DNA of 64,000 nt from Dongia_A sp044226685. Its GTDB lineage: Bacteria > Pseudomonadota > Alphaproteobacteria > Dongiales > Dongiaceae. Under the pieces are notes generated by a model. The model saw nothing but the letters and a program-made list of their open reading frames with translations, had not been told where the DNA came from and ran no database searches. The stretch's first letter is position 1. The number at the start of each line of letters is the position of its first letter. Shown here piece by piece: positions 24,987-32,116 of this stretch. A program made the position numbers and the translations under genes. The stretch is taken from assembly GCA_044226685.1 (NCBI GenBank), contig JBGAGP010000008.1, positions 1 through 64,000 on the forward strand, read 5' to 3'.

Positions 24987-26567
24987 ATGAAATGGATTGC
25001 ACGTGCGTTTCTCGTCGCGTGTCTGTCGGGCGGCTTGCCCGCGCTGGCCGACACGCCCAAGAACACCTTGGTGATGGCCAAGGCGATCGACGACATCGTG
25101 TCGATGGATCCGGCCGAGGTCTACGAACTGTCCAACAGCGAGGTCGTGGTCAACGTCTATGACCGGCTGATGGGACTGGAGATGGAGGACATGACCAAGC
25201 TGGTCCCGACCGGGGCCGAAAGCTACACGGTCAGCGACGACGGCAAGACCTTCACCTTCAAGCTGCGCGCCGGACTGACATTCCATTCCGGCAGCCCGGT
25301 CACGGCAGAGGACGTGCTGTTCTCGTACCAGCGCGTTCTGACCCTCGGCCTCACGCCGGCCTATATCCTGCAGAGTCTCGGCTGGACCGCCGACAACTTC
25401 AAGGACATGGGCAAGGCGGTCGACGATCGCACCGTGCAGCTGACCATCGGCGTCGACCTGGCGCCGAGCCTGGTGCTCAACGTCCTCAGCACCACCGTCT
25501 CCTCCATCGTCGACAAGAAAGAAGTGCTGGCGCATGAGGTGAACGGCGATCTCGGCCATGAATGGCTGAAGACCAATTCCGCCGGATCGGGCGCCTTCAA
25601 GATGCTGTCCTGGAAGGCCAACGATTCGATCGTCCTGCAGCGGGAGAAGACGTTCCGCCGCGGCGAGCCGACGATCGAGCGGGTGATCATCCGCCACGTG
25701 CCCGAGGCCTCGTCCCAGCGCCTGCTGCTGGAGAAGGGCGATATCGACATCGCCCGCAACCTGACCGCCGACCAGATCCAGGGCATCGCGTCGAACCCGG
25801 ACATCAAGGTCGAGGCCTCGCCCAAGGCGACGATCTATTACCTCGGCATGAGCCAGAAGATCGAGCCGTTGCAGAAAGTCCAGGTCCGCCAGGCCCTCAA
25901 ATACCTGATCGACTACCAGGGCATGGCCGATACCTTCCTGAAGAACCGGTTCAAGGTGCACCAGTCGGTGTGGCCGTCCGGTTTCTTCGCGTCGCTGACC
26001 GACACGCCGTTCAAGCTGGACGTCGCCAAGGCCAAGGCGCTGCTGACGGAGGCGGGCTACCCGAACGGGTTCGACCTGGAACTGGATGCCCCGAACGTCC
26101 AGCCCTTCGTCGACATCGCCCAGTCGATCCAGTCGACCTTCGCCCAGGCGGGCATCAGGCTGAAGATCATCTCGGAGGACACCAAGCAGGCGCTGACGAA
26201 GTACCGCGCCCGGCAGCACCAGACGATCATCATGTACTGGGGCCCGGATTTCCTCGACCCCAGCGCCAATGTCGATTCCTTCGCCAACAACCCGGACAAC
26301 AGCGACAATTCCGCGGGCAAGCCGCTCGTCTGGCGCAACTCGTGGGATATTCCGGAGCTGTCGAAGGAGACGGTGGCGGCGGCCATCGAGCGCGACGGCG
26401 CCAAGCGCGAGAAGATGTATCTCGACATCCAGAAAAAGCTGCAGGACGAGGGCCCCTATGCCGTCATGTTCCAGGAGATGGAGCAGATCGCCCGGCGGGC
26501 AAACGTCAACGGCTTTTTCTCCGGCCCCAACGCGGATCTGGTCTACTTCTATAATGTGACGAAGTAA
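24987..26567 (+). CDS. Dipeptide/oligopeptide-type periplasmic binding protein
   Basis: A 526-residue family-5 solute-binding protein with signal peptide (cleavage near PALADT, residue ~22). Characteristic segments are AKAIDDIVSMDPAEVYE, KFKLRAG-like FTFKLRAGLTFHSGSPVTAEDV, YYLGMSQKIEPLQKVQVRQALKY and a C-terminal dimer-lobe region. The ligands of this family include peptides, opines, nickel and glutathione. AGGGGAGG lies 6 bp before ATG 24987. It heads the importer operon 26607-30224. Confidence 0.9.
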   Translation: MKWIARAFLVACLSGGLPALADTPKNTLVMAKAIDDIVSMDPAEVYELSNSEVVVNVYDRLMGLEMEDMTKLVPTGAESYTVSDDGKTFTFKLRAGLTFHSGSPVTAEDVLFSYQRVLTLGLTPAYILQSLGWTADNFKDMGKAVDDRTVQLTIGVDLAPSLVLNVLSTTVSSIVDKKEVLAHEVNGDLGHEWLKTNSAGSGAFKMLSWKANDSIVLQREKTFRRGEPTIERVIIRHVPEASSQRLLLEKGDIDIARNLTADQIQGIASNPDIKVEASPKATIYYLGMSQKIEPLQKVQVRQALKYLIDYQGMADTFLKNRFKVHQSVWPSGFFASLTDTPFKLDVAKAKALLTEAGYPNGFDLELDAPNVQPFVDIAQSIQSTFAQAGIRLKIISEDTKQALTKYRARQHQTIIMYWGPDFLDPSANVDSFANNPDNSDNSAGKPLVWRNSWDIPELSKETVAAAIERDGAKREKMYLDIQKKLQDEGPYAVMFQEMEQIARRANVNGFFSGPNADLVYFYNVTK

Positions 26568-26606
26568 GCCCGATTCGACGGGCTATCCGAAGAGGACTGC
26601 CGCCGC

Positions 26607-27668
26607 ATGGCGCAAGCGGGTGCAGGCACGGCGGGAGCGGGCGGTCGCTCGCTCCCGCTGGTCATTTCATACGAACTGGGGCGGTCGGCGGTGATGCTGG
26701 CCTTGACCCTGCTCGGCCTGATCCTGGCCACGTTCATGATCGGCCGGGTGATTCCCATCGATCCCGTCCTGGCCGTGCTCGGCGACCGGGCGCTGAAGGA
26801 GACCTACGACAAGGTGCGGCTGGAGATGGGCATCGACCAGCCCTTGATCGTCCAGTTCTGGCACTACCTGCAGCAGGTGGCCCACGGCGATTTCGGCACC
26901 TCGGTGCTGACCGCGCGGCCGGTTCTGGACGACCTGCTGCAGTATTTTCCCGCCACCCTGGAGCTTGCCACGGTCGCCACGCTGATGGGCGTGCTGTTCG
27001 GCGTGCCGATGGGCGTCATTGCCGCCGCCAACCAGGGCCGCTGGCTCGACCACCTGATCCGCGTGGTGTCCCTGATCGGCTATTCGGTACCGGTCTTCTG
27101 GCTCGGCCTGGTCGGGCTGTTGGTCCTCTATATGAAACTGGACGTGGTCGGCGGGCCGGGCCGGCTCGACATCTTCTATGACGGCATCGTGCCGACCGTC
27201 ACCGGCCTGATCACGGTGGACAGCCTGATCGCCGGAGATTTCGACGTGTTCTGGAACGCCGTCTCGCACCTGGTGCTGCCGGCAGGGCTGCTGGGCTACC
27301 TCACGCTGGCCTATGTCGCCCGCATGACCCGCAGCCTGATGCTGGATCAGCTGCACCAGGAATACATCCTGACCGCGCGCGCCAAGGGGCTGTCAGAGCG
27401 GCGGGTGATCTGGCACCACGCGCTCGGCAACGTCGCGGTGCCGCTGATCACCGTCATCTTCCTGAGCTATGCGGCGCTGCTCGAGGGCGCCGTGCTGACC
27501 GAGACGGTGTTCGCCTGGCCGGGTCTCGGCCTCTACATCACGCAATCGCTGTTCAATGCCGACATGAATGCCGTGCTCGGCGGGACCATCCTGGTCGGAA
27601 TCGCCTTCATCTGCCTCAACCGCATCAGCGATCTGCTCTATCGCGTCCTCGACCCGAGGGCACGATGA
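26607..27668 (+). CDS. Dipeptide-type ABC transporter permease, DppB-like
   Basis: A 353-residue inner-membrane permease with about six helices and a long periplasmic loop after the first. The conserved segments are IPIDPVLAVLGDRA, YDKVRLEMGIDQPLIVQFWHYL, and the EAA loop YILTARAKGLSERRVIWHHALGN. It pairs with the DppC-like protein encoded next (4-bp overlap) as the transmembrane channel. The N-terminal tail (residues 1-25) is longer and Gly-rich. Confidence 0.9.
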   Translation: MAQAGAGTAGAGGRSLPLVISYELGRSAVMLALTLLGLILATFMIGRVIPIDPVLAVLGDRALKETYDKVRLEMGIDQPLIVQFWHYLQQVAHGDFGTSVLTARPVLDDLLQYFPATLELATVATLMGVLFGVPMGVIAAANQGRWLDHLIRVVSLIGYSVPVFWLGLVGLLVLYMKLDVVGGPGRLDIFYDGIVPTVTGLITVDSLIAGDFDVFWNAVSHLVLPAGLLGYLTLAYVARMTRSLMLDQLHQEYILTARAKGLSERRVIWHHALGNVAVPLITVIFLSYAALLEGAVLTETVFAWPGLGLYITQSLFNADMNAVLGGTILVGIAFICLNRISDLLYRVLDPRAR

Positions 27669-28564
27669 TCGCAACCCTGCGCACCTGGCTGATCAGCGAA
27701 TCGCCGAGTTCGTCGCGGCAGGCGCGGCTGGGCCGCTGGTACTTCGCCTGGCACCGCTTCCGCGGCAACACCCTGGCGATGATCGGCTTCGCGATCGTGA
27801 CGCTGCTGGTGGCGATCGCCCTGCTGGCCCCGGTCCTGCCGATCGCGGATCCCTATTTCCAGGACCTTGCCGGGCGGCTGCAGCCGCCCTCGGCGGCGCA
27901 TTGGCTCGGCACCGACGAACTGGGGCGCGACCTGCTATCGCGCGTCTTCTACGGCGCCCGCACGACCCTGGTGATCGTCGGACTGGTCGCAGTCATCGTG
28001 GTGCCGATCGGGCTGGTGATCGGCACGGTCGCCGGCTATGTCGGCGGCGTGCTCGACACCATCCTGATGCGCGGCACGGATATTTTCCTGGCGTTCCCGC
28101 GGCTGGTCCTGGCCCTCGCCTTCGTGGCGGCGCTGGAGCCGGGCATCGAAAACGCCGTCGTCGCCATCGCGCTCACCTCCTGGCCGGCCTATGCGCGCCT
28201 GGCGCGCGCGGAAACCATCGTGGTGCGGAACTCCGACTTTATCCGCGTGGCGCGGCTCCAGGGCGCCTCGCCGCTGCGCATCCTGTGGCGCCACATCGTG
28301 CCGCTCTGCATGTCCTCGGTCATCATCCGCCTGACCCTCGACATGGCCGGGATCATCCTGACCGCGGCCGGCCTCGGCTTCCTCGGCCTTGGCGCCCAGC
28401 CGCCGATGGCCGAGTGGGGCGCCATGGTCTCCGCCGGTCGCGACTATCTGCTGGACCAATGGTGGGTGGCGACCATTCCCGGATTCGCGATCTTCATCGT
28501 CAGCCTCGGCTTCAATCTGCTGGGCGACGGATTGCGCGACGTGCTCGACCCGAGGGTGTCGTGA
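27665..28564 (+). CDS. Dipeptide-type ABC transporter permease, DppC-like
   Basis: A 299-residue inner-membrane permease. After the N-terminal cytoplasmic region comes FRGNTLAMIGFAIVTLLVAIAL, then HWLGTDELGRDLLSRVFYGARTTL, which is the family hallmark, and the EAA-type loop FIRVARLQGASPLRILWRHIVPL. Its ATG overlaps the DppB-like stop and its stop overlaps the GTG of the next gene (GTGA). Confidence 0.9.
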   Translation: MIATLRTWLISESPSSSRQARLGRWYFAWHRFRGNTLAMIGFAIVTLLVAIALLAPVLPIADPYFQDLAGRLQPPSAAHWLGTDELGRDLLSRVFYGARTTLVIVGLVAVIVVPIGLVIGTVAGYVGGVLDTILMRGTDIFLAFPRLVLALAFVAALEPGIENAVVAIALTSWPAYARLARAETIVVRNSDFIRVARLQGASPLRILWRHIVPLCMSSVIIRLTLDMAGIILTAAGLGFLGLGAQPPMAEWGAMVSAGRDYLLDQWWVATIPGFAIFIVSLGFNLLGDGLRDVLDPRVS

Positions 28565-29409
28565 GCGGTCCGCTGCTGGAGGTCGAGAACCTCCGCGTCA
28601 CCTTTCGCACCCAGCGTGGTCCGGTCGAGGCGGTGCGCGGGGTCTCCTTTTCCATGGGGCGCGAGCGCATCGGCGTGGTCGGCGAATCGGGCTCCGGCAA
28701 GTCTCTGACCGGACGATCGATCATGCGCCTGCTGCCGCCCAACTGCGAACTTGCCGCGGACCGTCTGCTGTTCGACGGCGAGGACCTGGTGCGCGCGTCG
28801 CCGGCCAGGATCCGCGACATCCGCGGCCGGCGCATCGCCATGGTCATGCAGGACCCCAAATATTCGCTCAATCCCGTGATGAAGATCGGCCAGCAGATCC
28901 AGGAGGCCTATCGCCTGCGCGCCGGGATCAGCCGGGCGGAGGCCCGCCGGGACACCCTCGCCGCCCTGGAGGAGGTGCGGATCAGCGATCCGGAGCGGGT
29001 CTACGACCTCTATCCGCACCAATTGTCCGGCGGCATGGGGCAGCGGGCGATGATCGCCATGATGCTGATCATGAAGCCCGATCTGCTGATCGCCGACGAG
29101 CCGACCTCGGCGCTCGACGTCGCCGTGCAGACCCAGGTCCTGGCGATCCTGGAGGATCTGGTCGTGCAGCGCCACATGGGCCTGATCTTCATCAGCCACG
29201 ACCTCAACCTGGTCAGTTCCTTCTGCGATCGCATCCTCATCATGTTCGCCGGGCGCATCGTCGAAACCTGCGCCGCCGCGGACCTGTCGAAGCTCCAGCA
29301 CCCGTACGCCCAAGGCCTGCTGGCATCGCTGCCGCGCATCGACGACGACCGGGAGCGGCTGCCGACCATCCAGCGCGACGCCGCCTGGGCCCGGGAGCTG
29401 CTGCGATGA
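28561..29409 (+). CDS. Dipeptide-type ABC transporter ATPase, DppD-like
   Basis: A 282-residue ATPase, shorter than the usual ~325. It has Walker A GESGSGKSLTGRS, Q-loop MQDPKYSLNP, signature LSGGMGQRAMIAMML, Walker B LLIADEPTSALD and switch ISHDLNLV. The C-terminal region that often holds an Fe-S-binding cysteine cluster in peptide transporter ATPases is reduced and has no such cluster. The start is GTG 28561, overlapping the upstream stop by 4 bp. Confidence 0.9.
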   Translation: MSGPLLEVENLRVTFRTQRGPVEAVRGVSFSMGRERIGVVGESGSGKSLTGRSIMRLLPPNCELAADRLLFDGEDLVRASPARIRDIRGRRIAMVMQDPKYSLNPVMKIGQQIQEAYRLRAGISRAEARRDTLAALEEVRISDPERVYDLYPHQLSGGMGQRAMIAMMLIMKPDLLIADEPTSALDVAVQTQVLAILEDLVVQRHMGLIFISHDLNLVSSFCDRILIMFAGRIVETCAAADLSKLQHPYAQGLLASLPRIDDDRERLPTIQRDAAWARELLR

Positions 29410-30224
29410 GCGGCACCGGTCAGCCGACCTTGCTCGAGGTTCGCGACCTCGATGTCAGCTACGGTCACGGCGCATCGCGTTTCCATGCGGTGAAGACCCT
29501 GTCGCTCGCCGTGGCCGCTGGCGAATCCTTCGGGCTGGTTGGCGAATCCGGTTCCGGCAAATCGACGGTCCTGGGCGCGATCGCCGGTCTGGTGGGCGAC
29601 TGGAGCGGCGCCATCCGCCTCGGCGGACAGGTGCTCACCGCCAGGCGCAGCCTCGCGCAGCGCCGGCGGATCCAGATGGTCTTCCAGGACCCCTACGGAT
29701 CGCTGCATCCGCGCCACACTGTTTCCGATGCCCTGAGCGAGCCGGCCCTCATCCACGGCCTGGACGATGTCGAGGAACGGGTCAAGCAGGCGCTGGCCGA
29801 TGTCGGCCTGGGTCCGATGCACCGCTTCCGCTTTCCGCACCAGCTCTCCGGGGGCCAGCGCCAGCGCGTCGCCATTGCCCGGGCGCTGATGCTCTCCCCG
29901 GAGATCCTGCTCCTGGACGAGCCGACTTCGGCGCTCGACGTCTCGGTGCAGGCCGAAGTGCTCAACCTGCTGCGGCGCCTGCGCGAGGAGCGGGGGATCA
30001 CCATGGTCATGGTCAGCCACAATCTTCCGGTGATCGGCTTCATGTGCGAGCGTATCGGCGTGATGAAAGACGGCATTCTTCATGAAACGCTGGATAGGGA
30101 CCAGCTGCGCCGGCACGACTTCACCCATCCCTACACGGGGCAGTTGCTTCGCGCGAATGTCGGATATGACCGGACGATTCTGGGTGAGGAACCCAGTTCT
30201 CGGACGATCAGGTCTAGGAGCTGA
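29406..30224 (+). CDS. Dipeptide-type ABC transporter ATPase, DppF-like
   Basis: A 272-residue second ATPase of the importer. It has Walker A GESGSGKSTVLGA, VFQDPYGSLHPRHTV, signature LSGGQRQRVAIARAL, Walker B ILLLDEPTSALD and switch VSHNLPV. It ends with HPYTGQLLRAN, then a short variable tail. ATG 29406 overlaps the DppD-like stop by 4 bp. The operon ends here, 100 bp before the convergent tRNA-Arg gene. Confidence 0.9.
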   Translation: MSGTGQPTLLEVRDLDVSYGHGASRFHAVKTLSLAVAAGESFGLVGESGSGKSTVLGAIAGLVGDWSGAIRLGGQVLTARRSLAQRRRIQMVFQDPYGSLHPRHTVSDALSEPALIHGLDDVEERVKQALADVGLGPMHRFRFPHQLSGGQRQRVAIARALMLSPEILLLDEPTSALDVSVQAEVLNLLRRLREERGITMVMVSHNLPVIGFMCERIGVMKDGILHETLDRDQLRRHDFTHPYTGQLLRANVGYDRTILGEEPSSRTIRSRS

Positions 30225-30324
30225 TCATCAAGGCATCGCTCGTACGCGATCCCGGCAATTGTCCATGCCCCTGAAGGCGAGCTGCAAAGGGCAGCAGCTG
30301 CGGGAAGCCTAGCGCTGAGGAAAA

Positions 30325-30621
30325 TGGCGTCCCCGGCGTGATTCGAACACGCGACCCCAGGTTTCATCCCACTTCGGCTTTCGCCGCCGCCGCGAAGGCG
30401 TTCGTGGTCTGGACTATCCCTTCGCCGTGACCTCTGGAGGAGGCTGTAGGCGCCGCCCGTCTAGTCTCTACACCTTCCTCCTTGTGGAGGCTTGGCTCGG
30501 GATTGGTATGGCGCTCGCGCGCCGAAACTTTCCCCGACTTTGAGCGGATTCACAGAGGCGTTTCCGACCTCAGTGCCCAATTCTAGGAAACCTGTGCTCT
30601 ATCCAGCTGAGCTACGGGGAC
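30325..30621 (-). tRNA. tRNA-Arg(CCU) interrupted by a group I intron
   Basis: On the minus strand, exon 1 (30621 down to 30585) holds acceptor GTCCCCG, the D-arm GCTC-AGCTGGATA-GAGC, anticodon-stem strand CAGGT and loop bases TTCCT. Exon 2 (30364 to 30325) begins AA, then ACCTG, the T-arm GCGTG-TTCGAAT-CACGC, acceptor CGGGGAC, G and an encoded CCA. All stems pair perfectly. The anticodon CCU reads AGG codons. The two exons are split right after anticodon base 36 by 220 bp with group I intron features. The gene lies near the right end of the putative island and is the only intact tRNA-Arg(CCU) in the window. Confidence 0.95.
30365..30584 (-). ncRNA. Group I self-splicing intron in the tRNA-Arg(CCU) anticodon loop
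   Basis: A 220-nt intron without an open frame. The internal guide GGG (30576-30578) pairs with the exon end CCU, including the G-U wobble at the 5' splice site. Next comes a P2 hairpin capped by GGAAAC. The conserved core segments GTAGAGACTAGACGGG (30456-30471) and GATAGTCC (30411-30418) match the P7/R-S elements of bacterial tRNA introns, such as the Azoarcus tRNA-Ile and Agrobacterium tRNA-Arg introns. The terminal G (complement of 30365) is the omega-G. Subgroup IC3 is likely. It should self-splice with GTP. Confidence 0.93.
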
Positions 30622-30719
30622 CCGTGCGATTGATAGCCCGATCGCCGGGCGGCTGGCTAGCCCGGAAGTTTGCGGGGCGCGCTCAAAATCGCTGTCATTT
30701 CCCCAATTCACTGACGCTC

Positions 30720-30737
30720 TGCGACCTATTTGCGACC
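30720..30737 (+). repeat. Direct repeat TGCGACC, possible integrase arm sites
   Basis: TGCGACC occurs at 30720-30726 and again at 30731-30737, offset by 11 bp, about one helical turn. The pair lies 67-84 bp left of the tRNA 3' half, on the island side, where arm-type integrase sites would be expected. No experiment or second copy at the left end supports the reading. Confidence 0.3.
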
Positions 30738-30803
30738 CAAACGCCGCGACTCAGGAAAATTCGCTTGGATCAACCCACTTGACCCGTCTGCGTCGGTTTT
30801 CCA

Positions 30804-30841
30804 GCCGCAGGTCGGAGGTTCGAATCCTCTCGGGGTAGCCA
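30804..30841 (+). pseudogene. 3' half of a split tRNA-Arg gene (right island boundary)
   Basis: The 38 bases read as anticodon-stem strand GCCGC, variable loop AGGTC, T-arm GGAGG-TTCGAAT-CCTCT, acceptor CGGGGTA, discriminator G and CCA. No matching 5' half lies upstream within 180 bp. The strands do pair with 4260-4298: GCGGT with GCCGC, and GACCCCG with CGGGGTA except the outer pair. The junction just before it reads CGGTTTTCCA, similar to CGGTTTCCTAA at the left edge, and may be the remains of the recombination core. Confidence 0.7.
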
Positions 30842-30873
30842 TTTTCCGACGCGCTGCAGCCGGAGGCAGTTAA

Positions 30874-31224
30874 CTAGATGCCGCTGGCCGGCACCAGCGC
30901 GATGAGCATCTGGCAAGCCTGGATGATGGCGGTCTTGTCGGCGCAGACTTGGCTCGCCTTGACCAAGGCATCGGATTGGCCGACCAGTGCGTCCACCGGA
31001 TGGTCGCCGGGCCAATTGAAACCGTTGTTCACCACCTGCGTCAGCTTCAATTTGAGCGCGGCAATCTCATTGTCGTTGGTGGTGCGCTGCGCGATCTCCT
31101 GCTCCGTCGTTCCCGCCAGGCAAAGATTCGCGTGGCCCAGGGCCCTGGCCTTCCGCCGTAGCGCGTCGGCCAGCCGGATCCGCTGGTCAAGCAGCGATTC
31201 CGCGGCGGTCATGTTCATAACCAT
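30874..31224 (-). CDS. Small helical protein of unknown function
   Basis: A 116-residue protein, mainly predicted helix, with the heptad-like stretch LLDQRIRLADALRRKARALGH and later NDNEIAALKLKLTQVVNNG. There is no signal peptide or membrane segment. GGAGGAG lies just upstream of ATG 31224, supporting this start. It is the last gene of a three-gene minus-strand cassette with two lipoproteins and may be their cytoplasmic or cargo partner. I do not recognise a family. Confidence 0.55.
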   Translation of the reverse strand: MVMNMTAAESLLDQRIRLADALRRKARALGHANLCLAGTTEQEIAQRTTNDNEIAALKLKLTQVVNNGFNWPGDHPVDALVGQSDALVKASQVCADKTAIIQACQMLIALVPASGI

Positions 31225-31265
31225 GTCGCTCTCCTCCGCATGAGTCGGTCAAACGCCATCGCCCG

Positions 31266-32105
31266 TCATTGATTCCCCAGGGCGGTCAGCAGGCCTTCGA
31301 CCGGGGCCTCGTTGTCCGAGAGTTCCTCGATCGGCGCCACTTCGCTGGAAATCCTGTCGATTGCTGTCGTGGCGCCCAGGTCTAGCGGGGCGAGGGTCTT
31401 AAGCGTTGGCGGTGGCGACGCGATACCGCCCCCCGTCGCCTGCCGCACAGTCAACTCAGGCTGGCCCGCCTTGGTGGAATCGATGGCCGGGGCGGCGATC
31501 GACAACACCGTGCCGACTGGCAGCGCCTTGTCCTTGGGCTTGTTGGGGTCCGCCTTCACCAACGATGGCTCGCCCTTGGCTTTGATCACGCTGTCCTTGT
31601 ACGACTTCACCACGACCTCGATGAATGGAGCCAGCGCCTTGGCCCGGTCGATCGGCGACAGGCCTTCCTCAAGCTTGTTGAATTTCGCGATCAGGTCGGT
31701 GAAGGACTTGCGGTCGATGGCCGGCGCGTCGAACGACCGCAGCGGCGCCATGAGCACGAAGGGCACGGACTTCGACAGATCGGCATCGCCCGTCAACTCC
31801 GACATCGCCTTGTAGAGTTCGGTTGCCTCCTTGACGTTGCCGCCCTGCCACGTCGCCCGGTACTGATTGATCATTGCGAGATTGGCCTGGCCCGCCGCCT
31901 GCAGTTCGGCGACGCGCGCGATCTCCGCCTGCTGTACGGCACGCTGCTGCTCGATGGCGGTAAGGGTCGTGTCCTGCATATCGCCGACGAAGGCCGCGGC
32001 CTTGCCGGCGGCTTCCCGCGCGGCGCCAAGATCGCCGGCGCAGCCGCCGAGCGCCCAGGCGAGGGAGAGCGTGCAGAAGCAGGCGATGGTGCGAAGCGCT
32101 TTCAT
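31266..32105 (-). CDS. Lipoprotein of unknown function (cassette gene 2)
   Basis: A 279-residue predicted lipoprotein. The signal sequence ends in a lipobox, LGGC-A, with Cys at about residue 22. A coiled-coil-like helix follows (TAIEQQRAVQQAEIARVAELQAAG). The middle is helical. The C-terminal third is rich in Pro, Thr and acidic residues and looks disordered. GAGGAG lies before ATG 32105; a longer frame upstream overlaps the next gene and lacks the signal. It follows cassette gene 1 by 11 bp, so the two are co-transcribed. No family is recognised. Confidence 0.6.
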   Translation of the reverse strand: MKALRTIACFCTLSLAWALGGCAGDLGAAREAAGKAAAFVGDMQDTTLTAIEQQRAVQQAEIARVAELQAAGQANLAMINQYRATWQGGNVKEATELYKAMSELTGDADLSKSVPFVLMAPLRSFDAPAIDRKSFTDLIAKFNKLEEGLSPIDRAKALAPFIEVVVKSYKDSVIKAKGEPSLVKADPNKPKDKALPVGTVLSIAAPAIDSTKAGQPELTVRQATGGGIASPPPTLKTLAPLDLGATTAIDRISSEVAPIEELSDNEAPVEGLLTALGNQ

Positions 32106-32116
32106 GGCTACTCTCC

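Larger units (their letters stand above)
4260..30841. mobile_element. Putative decayed genomic island inserted in tRNA-Arg(CCU)
   Basis: The 39-nt 5' half of a tRNA-Arg(CCU) lies at the left edge and the 38-nt 3' half at the right edge, in the same orientation. Joined, they restore a full 77-nt cloverleaf: six of seven acceptor pairs, three of four D-stem pairs, five of five anticodon-stem pairs (one G-U) and five of five T-stem pairs (one G-U). This is what an element entering at the anticodon loop would leave. A C-terminal integrase remnant sits just inside the left edge. The cargo is catabolic and transport genes. No intact integrase, relaxase or phage gene is present, so the element looks fixed. 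A rearrangement that split the tRNA without an integrase is the main alternative. Confidence 0.6.

Noticed and set aside
30492..30782. Plus-strand open frame across the tRNA and intron
   Set aside because: It lies opposite a well-defined tRNA exon and group I intron core; the translation has no protein features.
30804..30841. A complete functional tRNA at this position
   Set aside because: No 5' half with pairing strands is found upstream; only the segment at 4260-4298 complements it.
30770..31015. Minus-strand frame containing REDSNLRP
   Set aside because: That string is the usual reverse translation of a tRNA T-arm and 3' end; it marks the tRNA half and not a protein.
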